DNA of 64,000 nt. Origin: Burkholderiaceae bacterium (lineage in GTDB: Bacteria; Pseudomonadota; Gammaproteobacteria; Burkholderiales; Burkholderiaceae_C). Positions within the stretch are counted from its first letter, which is position 1, and each line of letters opens with the position of its first letter. Under the pieces are notes generated by a model. That model searched no databases, was not told the origin of the DNA, and worked only from the letters and a program-made list of their open reading frames with translations. A program made the position numbers and the translations under genes. The stretch spans positions 215,613-279,612 of the forward strand of contig JAUYTN010000042.1 of the NCBI GenBank assembly GCA_030695205.1, written 5' to 3'. Shown piece by piece: positions 27,009 to 34,963 of this stretch.

Positions 27009-27604
27009 CCACCGCCGCGCCCGGCGCTGCGCCGGACTCGCCATCAGACCGCGCACCCGCAGCGGCAAGCGATGGGACGCGCACCCCTCCCCGCCACGAA
27101 AGCCGCCTGGACACCGCTCTGCGGTGTTTGCTGGCCCGGTGCCGCGTCGGTGCGCTTGGCACCGTGGACGCGCACGGTTTGCCCAGTGTGTCCATGGTGC
27201 CGTATGCCATTGAGCCTTACCGTGGGTGGCTGGTCTTGCACGTCAGTGGCTTGGCCGCCCACACCAGCCACCTGCAGCGCCAGCCCATGGCATCACTGAT
27301 GGTGATGCAGCCCGAAGACCCCCTGGCCCCTGTGCATGCGCTGCCCCGGGTGACACTGGCCGTGCGTGCCCACACCCCCCGGCCCGACACCCCAGAGCAC
27401 CAGCGCTGCCTGGCGGCCTACCTGGCACGGTTTGCCCTGGCCCAGCCAATGACAGAGCTGCCCGACTTCAGGGTGGTGACGCTGGAGCCACTGGGTGCTC
27501 GCCACGTCGCAGGTTTCGGCGCAGCGCGCAGCCTGGATGCGACGCAGCTGCTGGCCCTGTTGCAGGTACCGCCCCCGGAAGTGCCCGCTGCCCCACATGT
27601 CTGA
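26984..27604 (+). CDS. HugZ/PNPOx-like FMN-binding split-barrel protein
   Basis: The 206 residues have the pyridoxamine-oxidase-like split barrel: RCRVGALGTVDAHGLPSVSMVPYAIEP with HVSGLAAHTSHLQ following, as in HugZ-type heme-utilisation or general flavin-binding proteins. A disordered Ala/Pro-rich N-terminus of about 35 residues precedes the domain. Overlap of 25 bases with the phosphofructokinase gene and 8 bases with the pseudouridine synthase gene points to one transcription unit. Whether it binds heme, FMN or both is not decidable here. Confidence 0.82.
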   Translation: MPAMPDHLTTAAPGAAPDSPSDRAPAAASDGTRTPPRHESRLDTALRCLLARCRVGALGTVDAHGLPSVSMVPYAIEPYRGWLVLHVSGLAAHTSHLQRQPMASLMVMQPEDPLAPVHALPRVTLAVRAHTPRPDTPEHQRCLAAYLARFALAQPMTELPDFRVVTLEPLGARHVAGFGAARSLDATQLLALLQVPPPEVPAAPHV

Positions 27605-28289
27605 GGCCCTTGCCACCCACTCTGGCTGCAGCGTGGCGCACCTGGGAGTGGAGGTGGTGTACGCCGATGCCCACCTCATCGTGCTGAACAAACCCAGCGG
27701 CCTGCTGTCGGTGCCCGGCAAAGGCCCGGCGCTGGCCGACTGCCTGAGCGCCCGCGCCCAGGCCGTGTGGCCAGACGCCCTGGTGGTGCACCGGCTGGAC
27801 ATGGCCACCAGCGGCCTGTGCGTCATGGCCCGCGACACCCAAGCCCAGCGCAGCCTGAGCCAGGCATTCGCCAGCCGCCAGACCCACAAACGCTACGAGG
27901 CGGTGGTGGCCGGCAACCCCGACGACACCCAATCCAGCGCCGACGGCTGGCAGCTCATCGACCTGCCACTGATGGTGGACTGGCCCAACCGACCCCGCAG
28001 CAAGGTGTGCACCGACCACGGCAAGCCCAGCCTGACGCGCTGGCGGGTGCTCAGCCGCGACGCGGTGCACCACACCACCCGCTTGCTGCTGGCACCGGTC
28101 ACCGGGCGCACCCACCAGCTGCGGGTGCACCTGATGGCACTGGGCCATCCCATCCTGGGTGATACTTTGTACGCCACAGGCCAGGCACTGACCGGGGCGC
28201 CACGCCTGCTGCTGCACGCCACCGAACTGGGGCTGCCCCACCCCGCCACAGGCGAACACTGCCAATGGCGCAGCCCGGCACCGTTTTGA
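27597..28289 (+). CDS. RluA-family pseudouridine synthase
   Basis: Isomerises uridine to pseudouridine in rRNA and/or tRNA. The 230 residues from the ATG at 27597 contain YADAHLIVLNKPSGLLSVPG, the catalytic-Asp motif VVHRLDMATSG, and GRTHQLRVHLMALGHPILGD. No S4 domain is present, and the short length is near that of RluA itself (219 residues in E. coli), which modifies 23S rRNA 746 and tRNA 32. The exact target is inferred. Confidence 0.93.
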   Translation: MSEALATHSGCSVAHLGVEVVYADAHLIVLNKPSGLLSVPGKGPALADCLSARAQAVWPDALVVHRLDMATSGLCVMARDTQAQRSLSQAFASRQTHKRYEAVVAGNPDDTQSSADGWQLIDLPLMVDWPNRPRSKVCTDHGKPSLTRWRVLSRDAVHHTTRLLLAPVTGRTHQLRVHLMALGHPILGDTLYATGQALTGAPRLLLHATELGLPHPATGEHCQWRSPAPF

Positions 28290-28410
28290 CCCCAGTACCT
28301 TGCCCCCGGCCAATGCAACCCTGCGCCAGTGTGGGTTTGTCAGCTGGCACCATGGTTTTGAATTCATAATTACAGCGTTCCCCCCACCCAACCCCCTGGA
28401 GACAATCCCC

Positions 28411-29595
28411 ATGAGCAGAGAAGTAGTCGTTGTCAGCGGTGTGCGCACCGCCATTGGTACCTACGGCGGCAGCCTGAAGGACACCCCCCCCACCGAACTG
28501 GCCGCCACCGTCGTGCGCGAGGCACTCGCCCGCGCCAGCGTGGCCGGTGCCGACGTGGGCCATGTGGTGTTTGGCCATGTGGTCAACACCGAACCCAAAG
28601 ACATGTACCTCAGCCGCGTGGCCGCCATCAACGGTGGCTGTGCCGAGGGCACACCGGCCTTCAACGTCAACCGCCTGTGCGGCTCCGGCCTGCAGGCCAT
28701 TGTGTCGGCCAGCCAAAGCATCCTGCTGGGTGACACCGATATCGCCATCGGTGGCGGGGCTGAGAACATGAGCCGCGGCCCCTACGCCAGCCTCACCGCC
28801 CGCTGGGGCGCCCGCATGGGCGATGTGAAAATGGTGGACATGGTGGTGGGCGCGCTGCACGACCCCTTCCACACCATCCACATGGGTGTGACCGCTGAAA
28901 ACGTGGCTGCCAAATTCGGCATCACCCGCGACATGCAGGACGCCCTGGCCGTGGAAAGCCACAACCGTGCCCAACGCGCCACAGAGGCCGGTTACTTCAA
29001 AGACCAGATCGTCCCCGTCATGCTCAAGAGCAAAAAAGGCGAAGTGGCCTACGCCACCGACGAACACTTCCGCCCCAACTGCTCGCTGGCCGACATGGCC
29101 AAGCTCAAGCCTGTGTTTGTCAAGGAAAACGGCACCGTCACCGCCGGCAATGCATCGGGCATCAACGATGCCGCCGCTGCGGTGGTGCTGATGGAAGCCG
29201 GTGCAGCCAAGGCCCGTGGCCTGGCACCACTGGCGCGCTTAGTGGGTTATGCCCACACAGGTCTGGACCCCAAAATCATGGGCGTAGGCCCCATTTCTGC
29301 CACGCAAGCCGTGCTGAAGAAAACCGGCCTGACCGTCCACGATCTGGACGTGATCGAGGCCAATGAGGCGTTTGCCGCCCAGGCCTGTGCAGTGACCCAG
29401 GAGCTGGGCCTGGACCCGGCCAAGGTCAACCCCAACGGCTCCGGCATTTCTCTGGGTCACCCCATCGGGGCCACTGGCGCGGTCATCACCGTCAAAGCGC
29501 TGTACGAACTGCAACGCGTACAGGGCCGCTACGCACTGGTCACCATGTGCATCGGCGGCGGCCAAGGCATTGCCGCCATTTTCGAGCGCATGTAA
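28411..29595 (+). CDS. acetyl-CoA acetyltransferase (thiolase)
   Basis: Condenses two acetyl-CoA to acetoacetyl-CoA or runs the reverse thiolysis. From the ATG at 28411, preceded by CTGGAGA, it has 394 residues. The nucleophilic Cys90 lies in NRLCGSGLQAI; GHPIGATGA and the second active Cys in MCIGGGQG are near the C-terminus. The protein resembles PhaA/BktB-type biosynthetic thiolases, but no phaB or phaC is nearby, so a role in polyhydroxybutyrate synthesis is not shown. A strong terminator follows. Confidence 0.93.
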   Translation: MSREVVVVSGVRTAIGTYGGSLKDTPPTELAATVVREALARASVAGADVGHVVFGHVVNTEPKDMYLSRVAAINGGCAEGTPAFNVNRLCGSGLQAIVSASQSILLGDTDIAIGGGAENMSRGPYASLTARWGARMGDVKMVDMVVGALHDPFHTIHMGVTAENVAAKFGITRDMQDALAVESHNRAQRATEAGYFKDQIVPVMLKSKKGEVAYATDEHFRPNCSLADMAKLKPVFVKENGTVTAGNASGINDAAAAVVLMEAGAAKARGLAPLARLVGYAHTGLDPKIMGVGPISATQAVLKKTGLTVHDLDVIEANEAFAAQACAVTQELGLDPAKVNPNGSGISLGHPIGATGAVITVKALYELQRVQGRYALVTMCIGGGQGIAAIFERM

Positions 29596-29650
29596 CACGC
29601 GCACTGGCGGCATGCGCCGCCACCCCTGCATGGTAAAATTTGCAGCAAAT

Positions 29651-29685
29651 AAAGCCCGCCAGTCAAGCGCTAGCGGGCTTTTTTA
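29651..29685. terminator. bidirectional intrinsic terminator
   Basis: AAAGCCCGC (29651-29659) and GCGGGCTTT pair around a 13-base loop and are followed by a T-run on the plus strand. The A-run on the left gives a T-run on the minus strand. It separates the convergent thiolase and dioxygenase genes. Confidence 0.85.
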
Positions 29686-29688
29686 TTA

Positions 29689-30522
29689 CTAAAACTCATC
29701 CTGAAAGCCCCCAGCCCGCAGGGTGACCACCAGCGTGTCCCGCCAGCCCAGCACCTCGGGGTGGGTGGGCTGTATGGGCGTGCTCTCGTGTATCACCCGC
29801 TGGTCATCGAGCAACAGCACCGACCATGGCTCGGTCAGGGTGAAGCGCTGGCCAGCTGGGCCGTCTGCCTCAAACACCCGGCTCTCCCCGCCCTTGATGC
29901 CATGGCGGGCCACCAGAAACACCGCGACCAGGTCCACCCCGTCACGGTGCGCCCCTTCGGGCGTGGGGCGTCCGATGCCATCGGTGGTGTCTATGCGAAA
30001 CGGGTGCGACTCGGCGTACCAGTCTTGCACCCCACGCAAGCCACTGGCGACTTTGCCCAGGGCCAGGTGCAAGGCAGACCATGCCGGGTGGCTGGCCATG
30101 GCGGGCTCCAACGGCTCGAACCAGCGCTGCATGCCACCGTGCAAGGCGTTGTAGGCCACAGGCTGCCAGTGGGCCCGGTGCGCCACCGCCTGCACGCCCG
30201 TGGCGGACACCACACACGAGCCGTGGCGGCGGCTGCGGTAGCGCCCACCGTCTTTCAGGTGGGCATCTGCGGGCAAGCGGTCCCAACACGGCACCAGGGA
30301 CTCAAGCCCCGACACCGTGTCCTGCCCCAACCAGCGCGACACACCCTCTGCACCCAGCACCGCAAAGCCCTGCTGCCGCAAGGTGGCCAGCAACTGGGCG
30401 GGCTCTACCGCGGGGGGGGCAAACGCAGGTGTGTGATCAGCGCTGGCAGCGCCGACTTGGGTGGGAGGCACAAGCGAGACAACAGATGGCATGGACAAAG
30501 ACATGGTGAGCAGAGGCGTCAT
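29689..30522 (-). CDS. 2-oxoglutarate/Fe(II) dioxygenase, BsmA/IDO-like
   Basis: The 277-residue protein matches the 2OG-Fe dioxygenase family that includes L-isoleucine dioxygenase. It has HRDGVDLVAVFLVARHG with the metal pair His-x-Asp, GGESRVFEADG after it, a distal His in VIHESTPI, and an Arg in GWRDTLVVTLR near the C-terminus suited to bind 2-oxoglutarate. Known relatives hydroxylate free amino acids, but the substrate here is unknown. The start is uncertain: ATGs occur at 30522, 30504 and 30492, all without a good ribosome site, and the frame is open to 30588. It stands alone and is convergent with the thiolase. Confidence 0.8.
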   Translation of the reverse strand: MTPLLTMSLSMPSVVSLVPPTQVGAASADHTPAFAPPAVEPAQLLATLRQQGFAVLGAEGVSRWLGQDTVSGLESLVPCWDRLPADAHLKDGGRYRSRRHGSCVVSATGVQAVAHRAHWQPVAYNALHGGMQRWFEPLEPAMASHPAWSALHLALGKVASGLRGVQDWYAESHPFRIDTTDGIGRPTPEGAHRDGVDLVAVFLVARHGIKGGESRVFEADGPAGQRFTLTEPWSVLLLDDQRVIHESTPIQPTHPEVLGWRDTLVVTLRAGGFQDEF

Positions 30523-30748
30523 GGGCAGGCCGCAGGGGCTGGGTCGCCAGGGCCAAGTGAAGGAACCGCAGGACAAGGGTGGCAGCACGGAGAGCGGGCA
30601 GTGTAGCCATCCCGACCGGTGCAGCAGCCGACACCAGCACGATCACGGGCCAAGAGGCATTTTCTGCGTTGGATCAAGACCACGCTGCGCACGGGCTGGC
30701 AAGCTAGAGGTTCTCAGTGACCCGCCACAGCACGACAGGAGGTGTTCC

Positions 30749-31156
30749 ATGGTGACTATGTCTTGGACCAGCGCGCTTGCCCTGGATTTTCCGCCCATCG
30801 ATAACTTGCACCGGCGGCTGGTAGAACACATTGCGAACGTTCAGACCTGCGACGACCGTGCCATGACCGAGCAATGGGCTGCCCTGGTGGAATGCGCACA
30901 GGCGCTGTTTGCAGACGAAGACCAATGGATGCACTGCACCGACTTTGCCAACGCACCCCACCACTCGCTGGAGCACCGGGTGGTGCTCAATGTGCTGCGC
31001 GAAGGCCTGGCGCTGAGCCGACAGGGCCAGCATGCCCAGGTGCGCACCATGACGCAAGAGTTGGCACGCTGGCTGCCCAAACACATTCAGTCACTGGACG
31101 CAGCCTTGGCGCTGCATCTGCGCCGTCACCCCACCAGCAGGCAAACCCTGCACTGA
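30749..31156 (+). CDS. bacteriohemerythrin-like protein with one ligand altered
   Basis: A 135-residue single-domain hemerythrin, preceded by AGGAGG at 30737-30742. By the spacing of bacteriohemerythrin ligands, Glu57 (LFADEDQW), His72 and His76 (HHSLEH), His112 and Asp117 (KHIQSLD) are present, as is an N-terminal His21. The position four residues before the Glu, normally His, is Leu53. The di-iron site may therefore be changed or unable to bind oxygen in the usual way. Hemerythrins bind O2, NO or store iron. It lies just upstream of the FNR-type box and the DUF2189 gene. Confidence 0.85.
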   Translation: MVTMSWTSALALDFPPIDNLHRRLVEHIANVQTCDDRAMTEQWAALVECAQALFADEDQWMHCTDFANAPHHSLEHRVVLNVLREGLALSRQGQHAQVRTMTQELARWLPKHIQSLDAALALHLRRHPTSRQTLH

Positions 31157-31237
31157 TCGACCACCCAGCTCCCTCACTACCCACACCGGTATTTCAGGGA
31201 AAACCATGTAGCCCGGCCGGGGCGTGCTGAGTATCTT

Positions 31238-31259
31238 CTCCTTGATATTTATCAAGGAG
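31238..31259 (+). promoter_or_regulatory. perfect FNR/CRP-family box in a hairpin that covers a Shine-Dalgarno
   Basis: TTGATATTTATCAA at 31242-31255 matches the FNR/Anr consensus TTGAT-N4-ATCAA exactly. It lies within a longer perfect palindrome, CTCCTTGAT / ATCAAGGAG with loop ATTT. The right arm ends in AAGGAG, six bases before the TTG at 31266. It can thus be a DNA site for an oxygen- or NO-responsive regulator, or an RNA hairpin hiding the ribosome site. Confidence 0.7.
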
Positions 31260-31265
31260 CCTGCT

Positions 31266-32219
31266 TTGAACACCACCGCGCTGTCGTCCACCCTCACCAT
31301 GGCTGCGACACGGGAGGATCAGCCGAGCCCCACCATGGGCCAAGCAACCGCCCATACCGAGCACGCGTCAACCCCTGTGGCGACGCCGCAGGAGCTGGAG
31401 GCACCCGACGCCACCAACTCCCCCGCCACAGCCTCGGGCTACGTGCCGTATGTGGAACCTGAAAGGTCCGGCATTCTCAGCCTGCCACTTGCCGATCTGC
31501 CCCTGTCTGCACCATTTGGGTGGTTGCGAAAAGGTTGGCAAGACTTCACGTGTTGCCCCAAATCCGGGCTGTTTTACGGTCTGTGCTTTTTCCTGATGGG
31601 CCATGCCCTGTGGGCAGTGTTCAAGGCAGCACCAGCCTATGTGCTGGCCCTGAGTGCGGGCTTTTTGCTGATGGGGCCGTTTTTGTCGCTGGGGCTGTAC
31701 CACGCCAGCCGCGACATTGAAAACCGCCGACGCCCCTCGCTGCGGGCCTCCTTGCTGGCCTGGCGTCCCACCAAAGGTGCGATGGCCATTTTTGCCGGAG
31801 TGCTGCTGGTGCTGGAAATGGTCTGGGGCCGGGCGTCGCTGATAGTGTTTGCCGTGACCTTCAACGGCATGCCCTCGGCTGAGGACACCCTCACCCAACT
31901 GCTCAACCCCCAGAACATCGAGTTTCTGGCGGCGTACACCCTGGTGGGTGGTTTTTTCGCGGGTCTGATTTTTTGCATCAGTGTGATCGCCATTCCGATG
32001 ATCATGGACCGCGAGGTCGATGCCGTATCCGCAGGGCTGACCAGCATCCGCGCCTGCTTCCAGAACCCCGGGGTGATGCTGCTCTGGGGCGCCCTCATCA
32101 CCCTGTGCATCGGCCTGAGCATGTTGCCCTACTTCCTGGGCCTGCTGGTCACCGGGCCAGTGGTGGGACACGCCACCTGGCATGCGTACCGGGCCATCGT
32201 GCCTGCGCAGCCGGACTGA
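31266..32219 (+). CDS. DUF2189 integral membrane protein
   Basis: Membrane protein of the DUF2189 family, 317 residues from a TTG start at 31266 that has AAGGAG six bases upstream. A Thr/Pro-rich soluble N-terminus of about 70 residues is followed by a conserved DLPLSAPFGWLRKGWQDF and about six hydrophobic segments, including GLCFFLMGHALWAVF, VLALSAGFLLMGPFLSLGLY and MLLWGALITLCIGLSML. Function is unknown. If the palindrome just upstream is an activator site centred near -41, the message would begin near 31290 and translation would start at the ATG at 31299 or 31335 instead. Confidence 0.85.
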   Translation: MNTTALSSTLTMAATREDQPSPTMGQATAHTEHASTPVATPQELEAPDATNSPATASGYVPYVEPERSGILSLPLADLPLSAPFGWLRKGWQDFTCCPKSGLFYGLCFFLMGHALWAVFKAAPAYVLALSAGFLLMGPFLSLGLYHASRDIENRRRPSLRASLLAWRPTKGAMAIFAGVLLVLEMVWGRASLIVFAVTFNGMPSAEDTLTQLLNPQNIEFLAAYTLVGGFFAGLIFCISVIAIPMIMDREVDAVSAGLTSIRACFQNPGVMLLWGALITLCIGLSMLPYFLGLLVTGPVVGHATWHAYRAIVPAQPD

Positions 32220-32571
32220 CGCCGCAGCTGCGCCCTTCCTCCCCTTTGACCACCCCACCTTCACTGCCCGGCGCCGGGCGGGGTGGAACGGTGCGGCCAC
32301 CGTCCGTCCCGGCTCTGTGGTCACCCACCAGCAACGACCGCCACTCCCAGGCTGTCACGAAGCTGACGGCGCATGCCGACCCGGCACGGACCCTGCATGA
32401 CCTGCCGAGGGTGCCCTGCACCGACACCATTGCCTCATGATTATTTTGCATGAGGCTGCGGTGTAAACCCCAATGTTGCCAATTCGGGGCAGGGCTACAG
32501 TCGCCCGGCGGTCTGTGCCACACCCTGGCACCGACCCACGTTTTGCCAGTTCAACCCCACAGGAGTCACGA
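32220..32571 (+). other. 352-bp gap upstream of the amino-acid transporter
   Basis: No coding region is seen. It should hold the aapJ promoter. Two palindromes stand out: GCCTCATG/CATGAGGC at 32432-32456 and GTGCCA/TGGCAC at 32515-32531. AGGAG at 32561-32565 is the aapJ ribosome site. No convincing sigma-54 promoter (GG-N10-GC) was found. Confidence 0.6.
32432..32456. promoter_or_regulatory. palindrome upstream of aapJ
   Basis: GCCTCATG and CATGAGGC are a perfect 8-bp inverted repeat around the AT-rich spacer ATTATTTTG. It lies about 115 bases before the aapJ start. It could be a regulator binding site or the terminator-like end of the DUF2189 transcript; there is no T-run after it. Confidence 0.45.
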
Positions 32572-33609
32572 ATGAAAAACACTTCCATCAAGCTCTCAGC
32601 CATTGCGCTGGGTACCGCAGCCGCCTTGGTCAGCGTCCAGGCCCATGCGGGCAAAGACCTGGACAACATCAAAAAGCGCGGCGAAATCATCTGCGGCGTG
32701 AACACCGGCTTGGCTGGTTTTTCTGCTGCCGACAGCCAGGGCAAATGGAGTGGCCTGGATGTGGACGTGTGCCGCTCGGTCGCGGCCGCCATCCTCAAAG
32801 ACTCCGAGAAAGTGCGCTACGTTCCCCTGACCGCCCAGCAGCGCTTCACGGCCCTGCAGTCCGGCGAGATCGACATTCTGGCCCGCAACACCACCTGGAC
32901 GCTGAACCGCGATGCGTCACTGGGCATGCACTTTGCCGGCATCAATTTTTATGATGGCCAGGCTTTCATGGTGCCTACCGCCCTCAAGGTCAAGAGCGCC
33001 AAGCAGCTCAAGGGTGCCACCGTCTGCGTGCAGTCCGGCACCACCACCGAGCTGAACCTGACCGACTTTTCCCGCGCCAACAGGCTGGATCTGAAGCCTG
33101 TGGTGTTTGAGAAAGTGGAAGCAGCCACCGCCGCCTACGTGGCGGGCCGTTGCCAGGCCTACACCACCGATTCATCCGGTCTGGCCTCCATCCGTGCCAA
33201 AGAAACACCCAAGCCCGACGACCACGTCATCCTGCCCGAGCTGATCTCCAAAGAACCCCTCGGCCCCGCTGTGCGCCGTGGTGACGACGACCTCTTCGCC
33301 ATCGTCAAGTGGGTGGGCTACGCGCTGCTGGAAGCCGAAGAGCTGGGCATCACCCAGGCCAACGTGGACCAGATGAAAAAAGACAGCAAAAACCCCAGCG
33401 TGATGCGCGTCCTGGGTGGTGGCACCGAAGACACCGGCAAGAACCTGGGCCTGGACAAAGAGTGGGCCTACCGCGCGATCAAGGCCGTGGGCAACTACGG
33501 CGAGCAGTTCGAGCGCCACGTTGGCCCCAAGACCGCCATCCGCCTGCCACGCGGCAACAACGAGCTGTGGAGCAACGGCGGCCTGATGTACGCACCACCC
33601 GTGCGCTGA
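32572..33609 (+). CDS. aapJ: polar amino-acid ABC transporter, substrate-binding protein (AapJ/BztA type)
   Basis: Periplasmic binding protein of a broad-range L-amino-acid importer. The 345 residues begin with a signal peptide cleaved after VQAHA (residue 26). The family 3 signature follows: KRGEIICGVNTGLAGFSAAD, GLDVDVCRSVAAAI and GEIDILARNTTWTLNRD. The length (about 340) is typical of AapJ, longer than simple GlnH-type proteins. A ribosome site AGGAG is at 32561-32565. A hairpin in the gap to the permease gene may raise its expression over the membrane genes. Confidence 0.94.
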   Translation: MKNTSIKLSAIALGTAAALVSVQAHAGKDLDNIKKRGEIICGVNTGLAGFSAADSQGKWSGLDVDVCRSVAAAILKDSEKVRYVPLTAQQRFTALQSGEIDILARNTTWTLNRDASLGMHFAGINFYDGQAFMVPTALKVKSAKQLKGATVCVQSGTTTELNLTDFSRANRLDLKPVVFEKVEAATAAYVAGRCQAYTTDSSGLASIRAKETPKPDDHVILPELISKEPLGPAVRRGDDDLFAIVKWVGYALLEAEELGITQANVDQMKKDSKNPSVMRVLGGGTEDTGKNLGLDKEWAYRAIKAVGNYGEQFERHVGPKTAIRLPRGNNELWSNGGLMYAPPVR

Positions 33610-33700
33610 TCGGTTCTTGCACCGCGCCGTGGCGATGCGCACAGGCACCCCCCTGGTGCCTGGCCCACCCCACCGTGGTGCATCTGAACCGAGGCCCCGA

Positions 33701-33731
33701 ATGCCGGAGTCGCCGTGTGGGGCTCCGGCAT
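33701..33731 (+). terminator. hairpin between binding protein and permease genes
   Basis: ATGCCGGAG (33701-33709) and CTCCGGCAT (33723-33731) form a perfect 9-bp stem, followed by TTCAGTTTT. It lies 92 bases after aapJ and 43 before aapQ. Partial termination or 3'-end protection here would give more binding protein than permease, as is common for such operons. Confidence 0.6.
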
Positions 33732-33774
33732 TTCAGTTTTCCCCCTTGCTTTCTTCCAGACTGAGAGGCCCATT

Positions 33775-34947
33775 TTGAGCCAGTCATCCCACCATGCCCC
33801 CCGCAAATGGTCGCTGAACAGCCGCGCAACCCGCGGCTACATTTTTCAAGCCATTGCCCTCATTCTCATTGCCTCTGGCGTCTGGTTCCTGGCCCACAAC
33901 ACCCAGGTCAACATGGCCAACCGGGGCATTCAAAGTGGCTTTGACTTCGTCAAGGACACCGCCGGTTTTGACATCGGCGAGACCCTCATCGACTACGACC
34001 CCAGCCAGAGCTACGGCAAAGCCATTTGGGTCGGCGTGCTCAACACCCTCAAAGTCGCGGTGGTGGGCATCATCCTCACCACGCTGCTGGGCGTCATGCT
34101 GGGTGTGGGGCGCTTTTCGCGCAATGCCCTGGTGCGCGGCCTCTGCTATGGCTACGTCGAGGTGTTTCGCAACGTACCCATCCTGCTGCAGCTGCTGATG
34201 TGGTACCTGGTGTTCATCGAGGTGCTGCCTCCGTCCCAGACAGCATGGAACGTGGCCGACCTGTTTTACCTGAGCAAAGGCGGCTTCAGCTTTCCGTGGC
34301 CGTCGGCCGGGGTGGGCCATGTGGTAACAGGTGCCGCGCTGGGCGCAGTGGCCGCCGTGCTGTGGCGCAAGCGCACCCTCAAGCGCTTTGAAGAAACTGG
34401 CCACCTGGGCGACATGGTCTGGACGCCACTGGCCATCGTCGGGGCTTCGGCCGTGGCAGGTTGGGTGGTAGCGGGCATGCCCACCCAGTGGTCGATTCCC
34501 GAACAGTTGGCCTTCATGGTGGACGGTGGCGTGGCCGCCACACCGGAGTTCATGGCCATCCTGGTCGGGCTGACGGTGTACACCGCGGCATTCGTCGCCG
34601 AGGTGGTGCGTGGTGGTATCCAGTCGGTCAGCGCTGGCCAGTCCGAGGCTGCAGCGGCACTGGGGCTGAACCAGAAACAGAAGATGAACCTGATCGTGCT
34701 GCCACAGGCCATGCGGGTGATCATTCCGCCGCTGACCAACCAGTATCTCAACCTGACCAAGAACTCGTCGCTGGCGGTGGCGGTAGGTTACCCCGACGTG
34801 GTCTCCATTGCCAACACCACCATCAACCAGAGTGGCCGGGCGGTGGAATGCATCGCCATCATCATGCTGGTGTACCTGACCACATCGCTGTCCACCTCGG
34901 CGTTCATGAACTGGTACAACCAGCGCATGGCCATCAAAGAACGTTGA
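33775..34947 (+). CDS. aapQ: amino-acid ABC transporter permease (AapQ type)
   Basis: First membrane subunit of the importer. The TTG at 33775 has GAGAGG six bases upstream and gives 390 residues, the usual AapQ length; no suitable ATG is present. A TM segment near residues 18-38 (FQAIALILIASGVWFL) is followed by a large periplasmic region. The permease core then carries the EAA loop EAAAALGLNQKQKMNLIVLPQAMR. Two extra TM segments between the halves distinguish AapQ from short permeases. aapM starts 16 bases after its stop. Confidence 0.93.
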   Translation: MSQSSHHAPRKWSLNSRATRGYIFQAIALILIASGVWFLAHNTQVNMANRGIQSGFDFVKDTAGFDIGETLIDYDPSQSYGKAIWVGVLNTLKVAVVGIILTTLLGVMLGVGRFSRNALVRGLCYGYVEVFRNVPILLQLLMWYLVFIEVLPPSQTAWNVADLFYLSKGGFSFPWPSAGVGHVVTGAALGAVAAVLWRKRTLKRFEETGHLGDMVWTPLAIVGASAVAGWVVAGMPTQWSIPEQLAFMVDGGVAATPEFMAILVGLTVYTAAFVAEVVRGGIQSVSAGQSEAAAALGLNQKQKMNLIVLPQAMRVIIPPLTNQYLNLTKNSSLAVAVGYPDVVSIANTTINQSGRAVECIAIIMLVYLTTSLSTSAFMNWYNQRMAIKER

Positions 34948-34963
34948 AGAAAGACCTCTCCAC

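Noticed and set aside
32515..32531. Sigma-54 promoter ahead of aapJ
   Set aside because: TGGCAC is present but no GC follows at the required GG-N10-GC spacing; the sequence is better described as a short dyad GTGCCA/TGGCAC.
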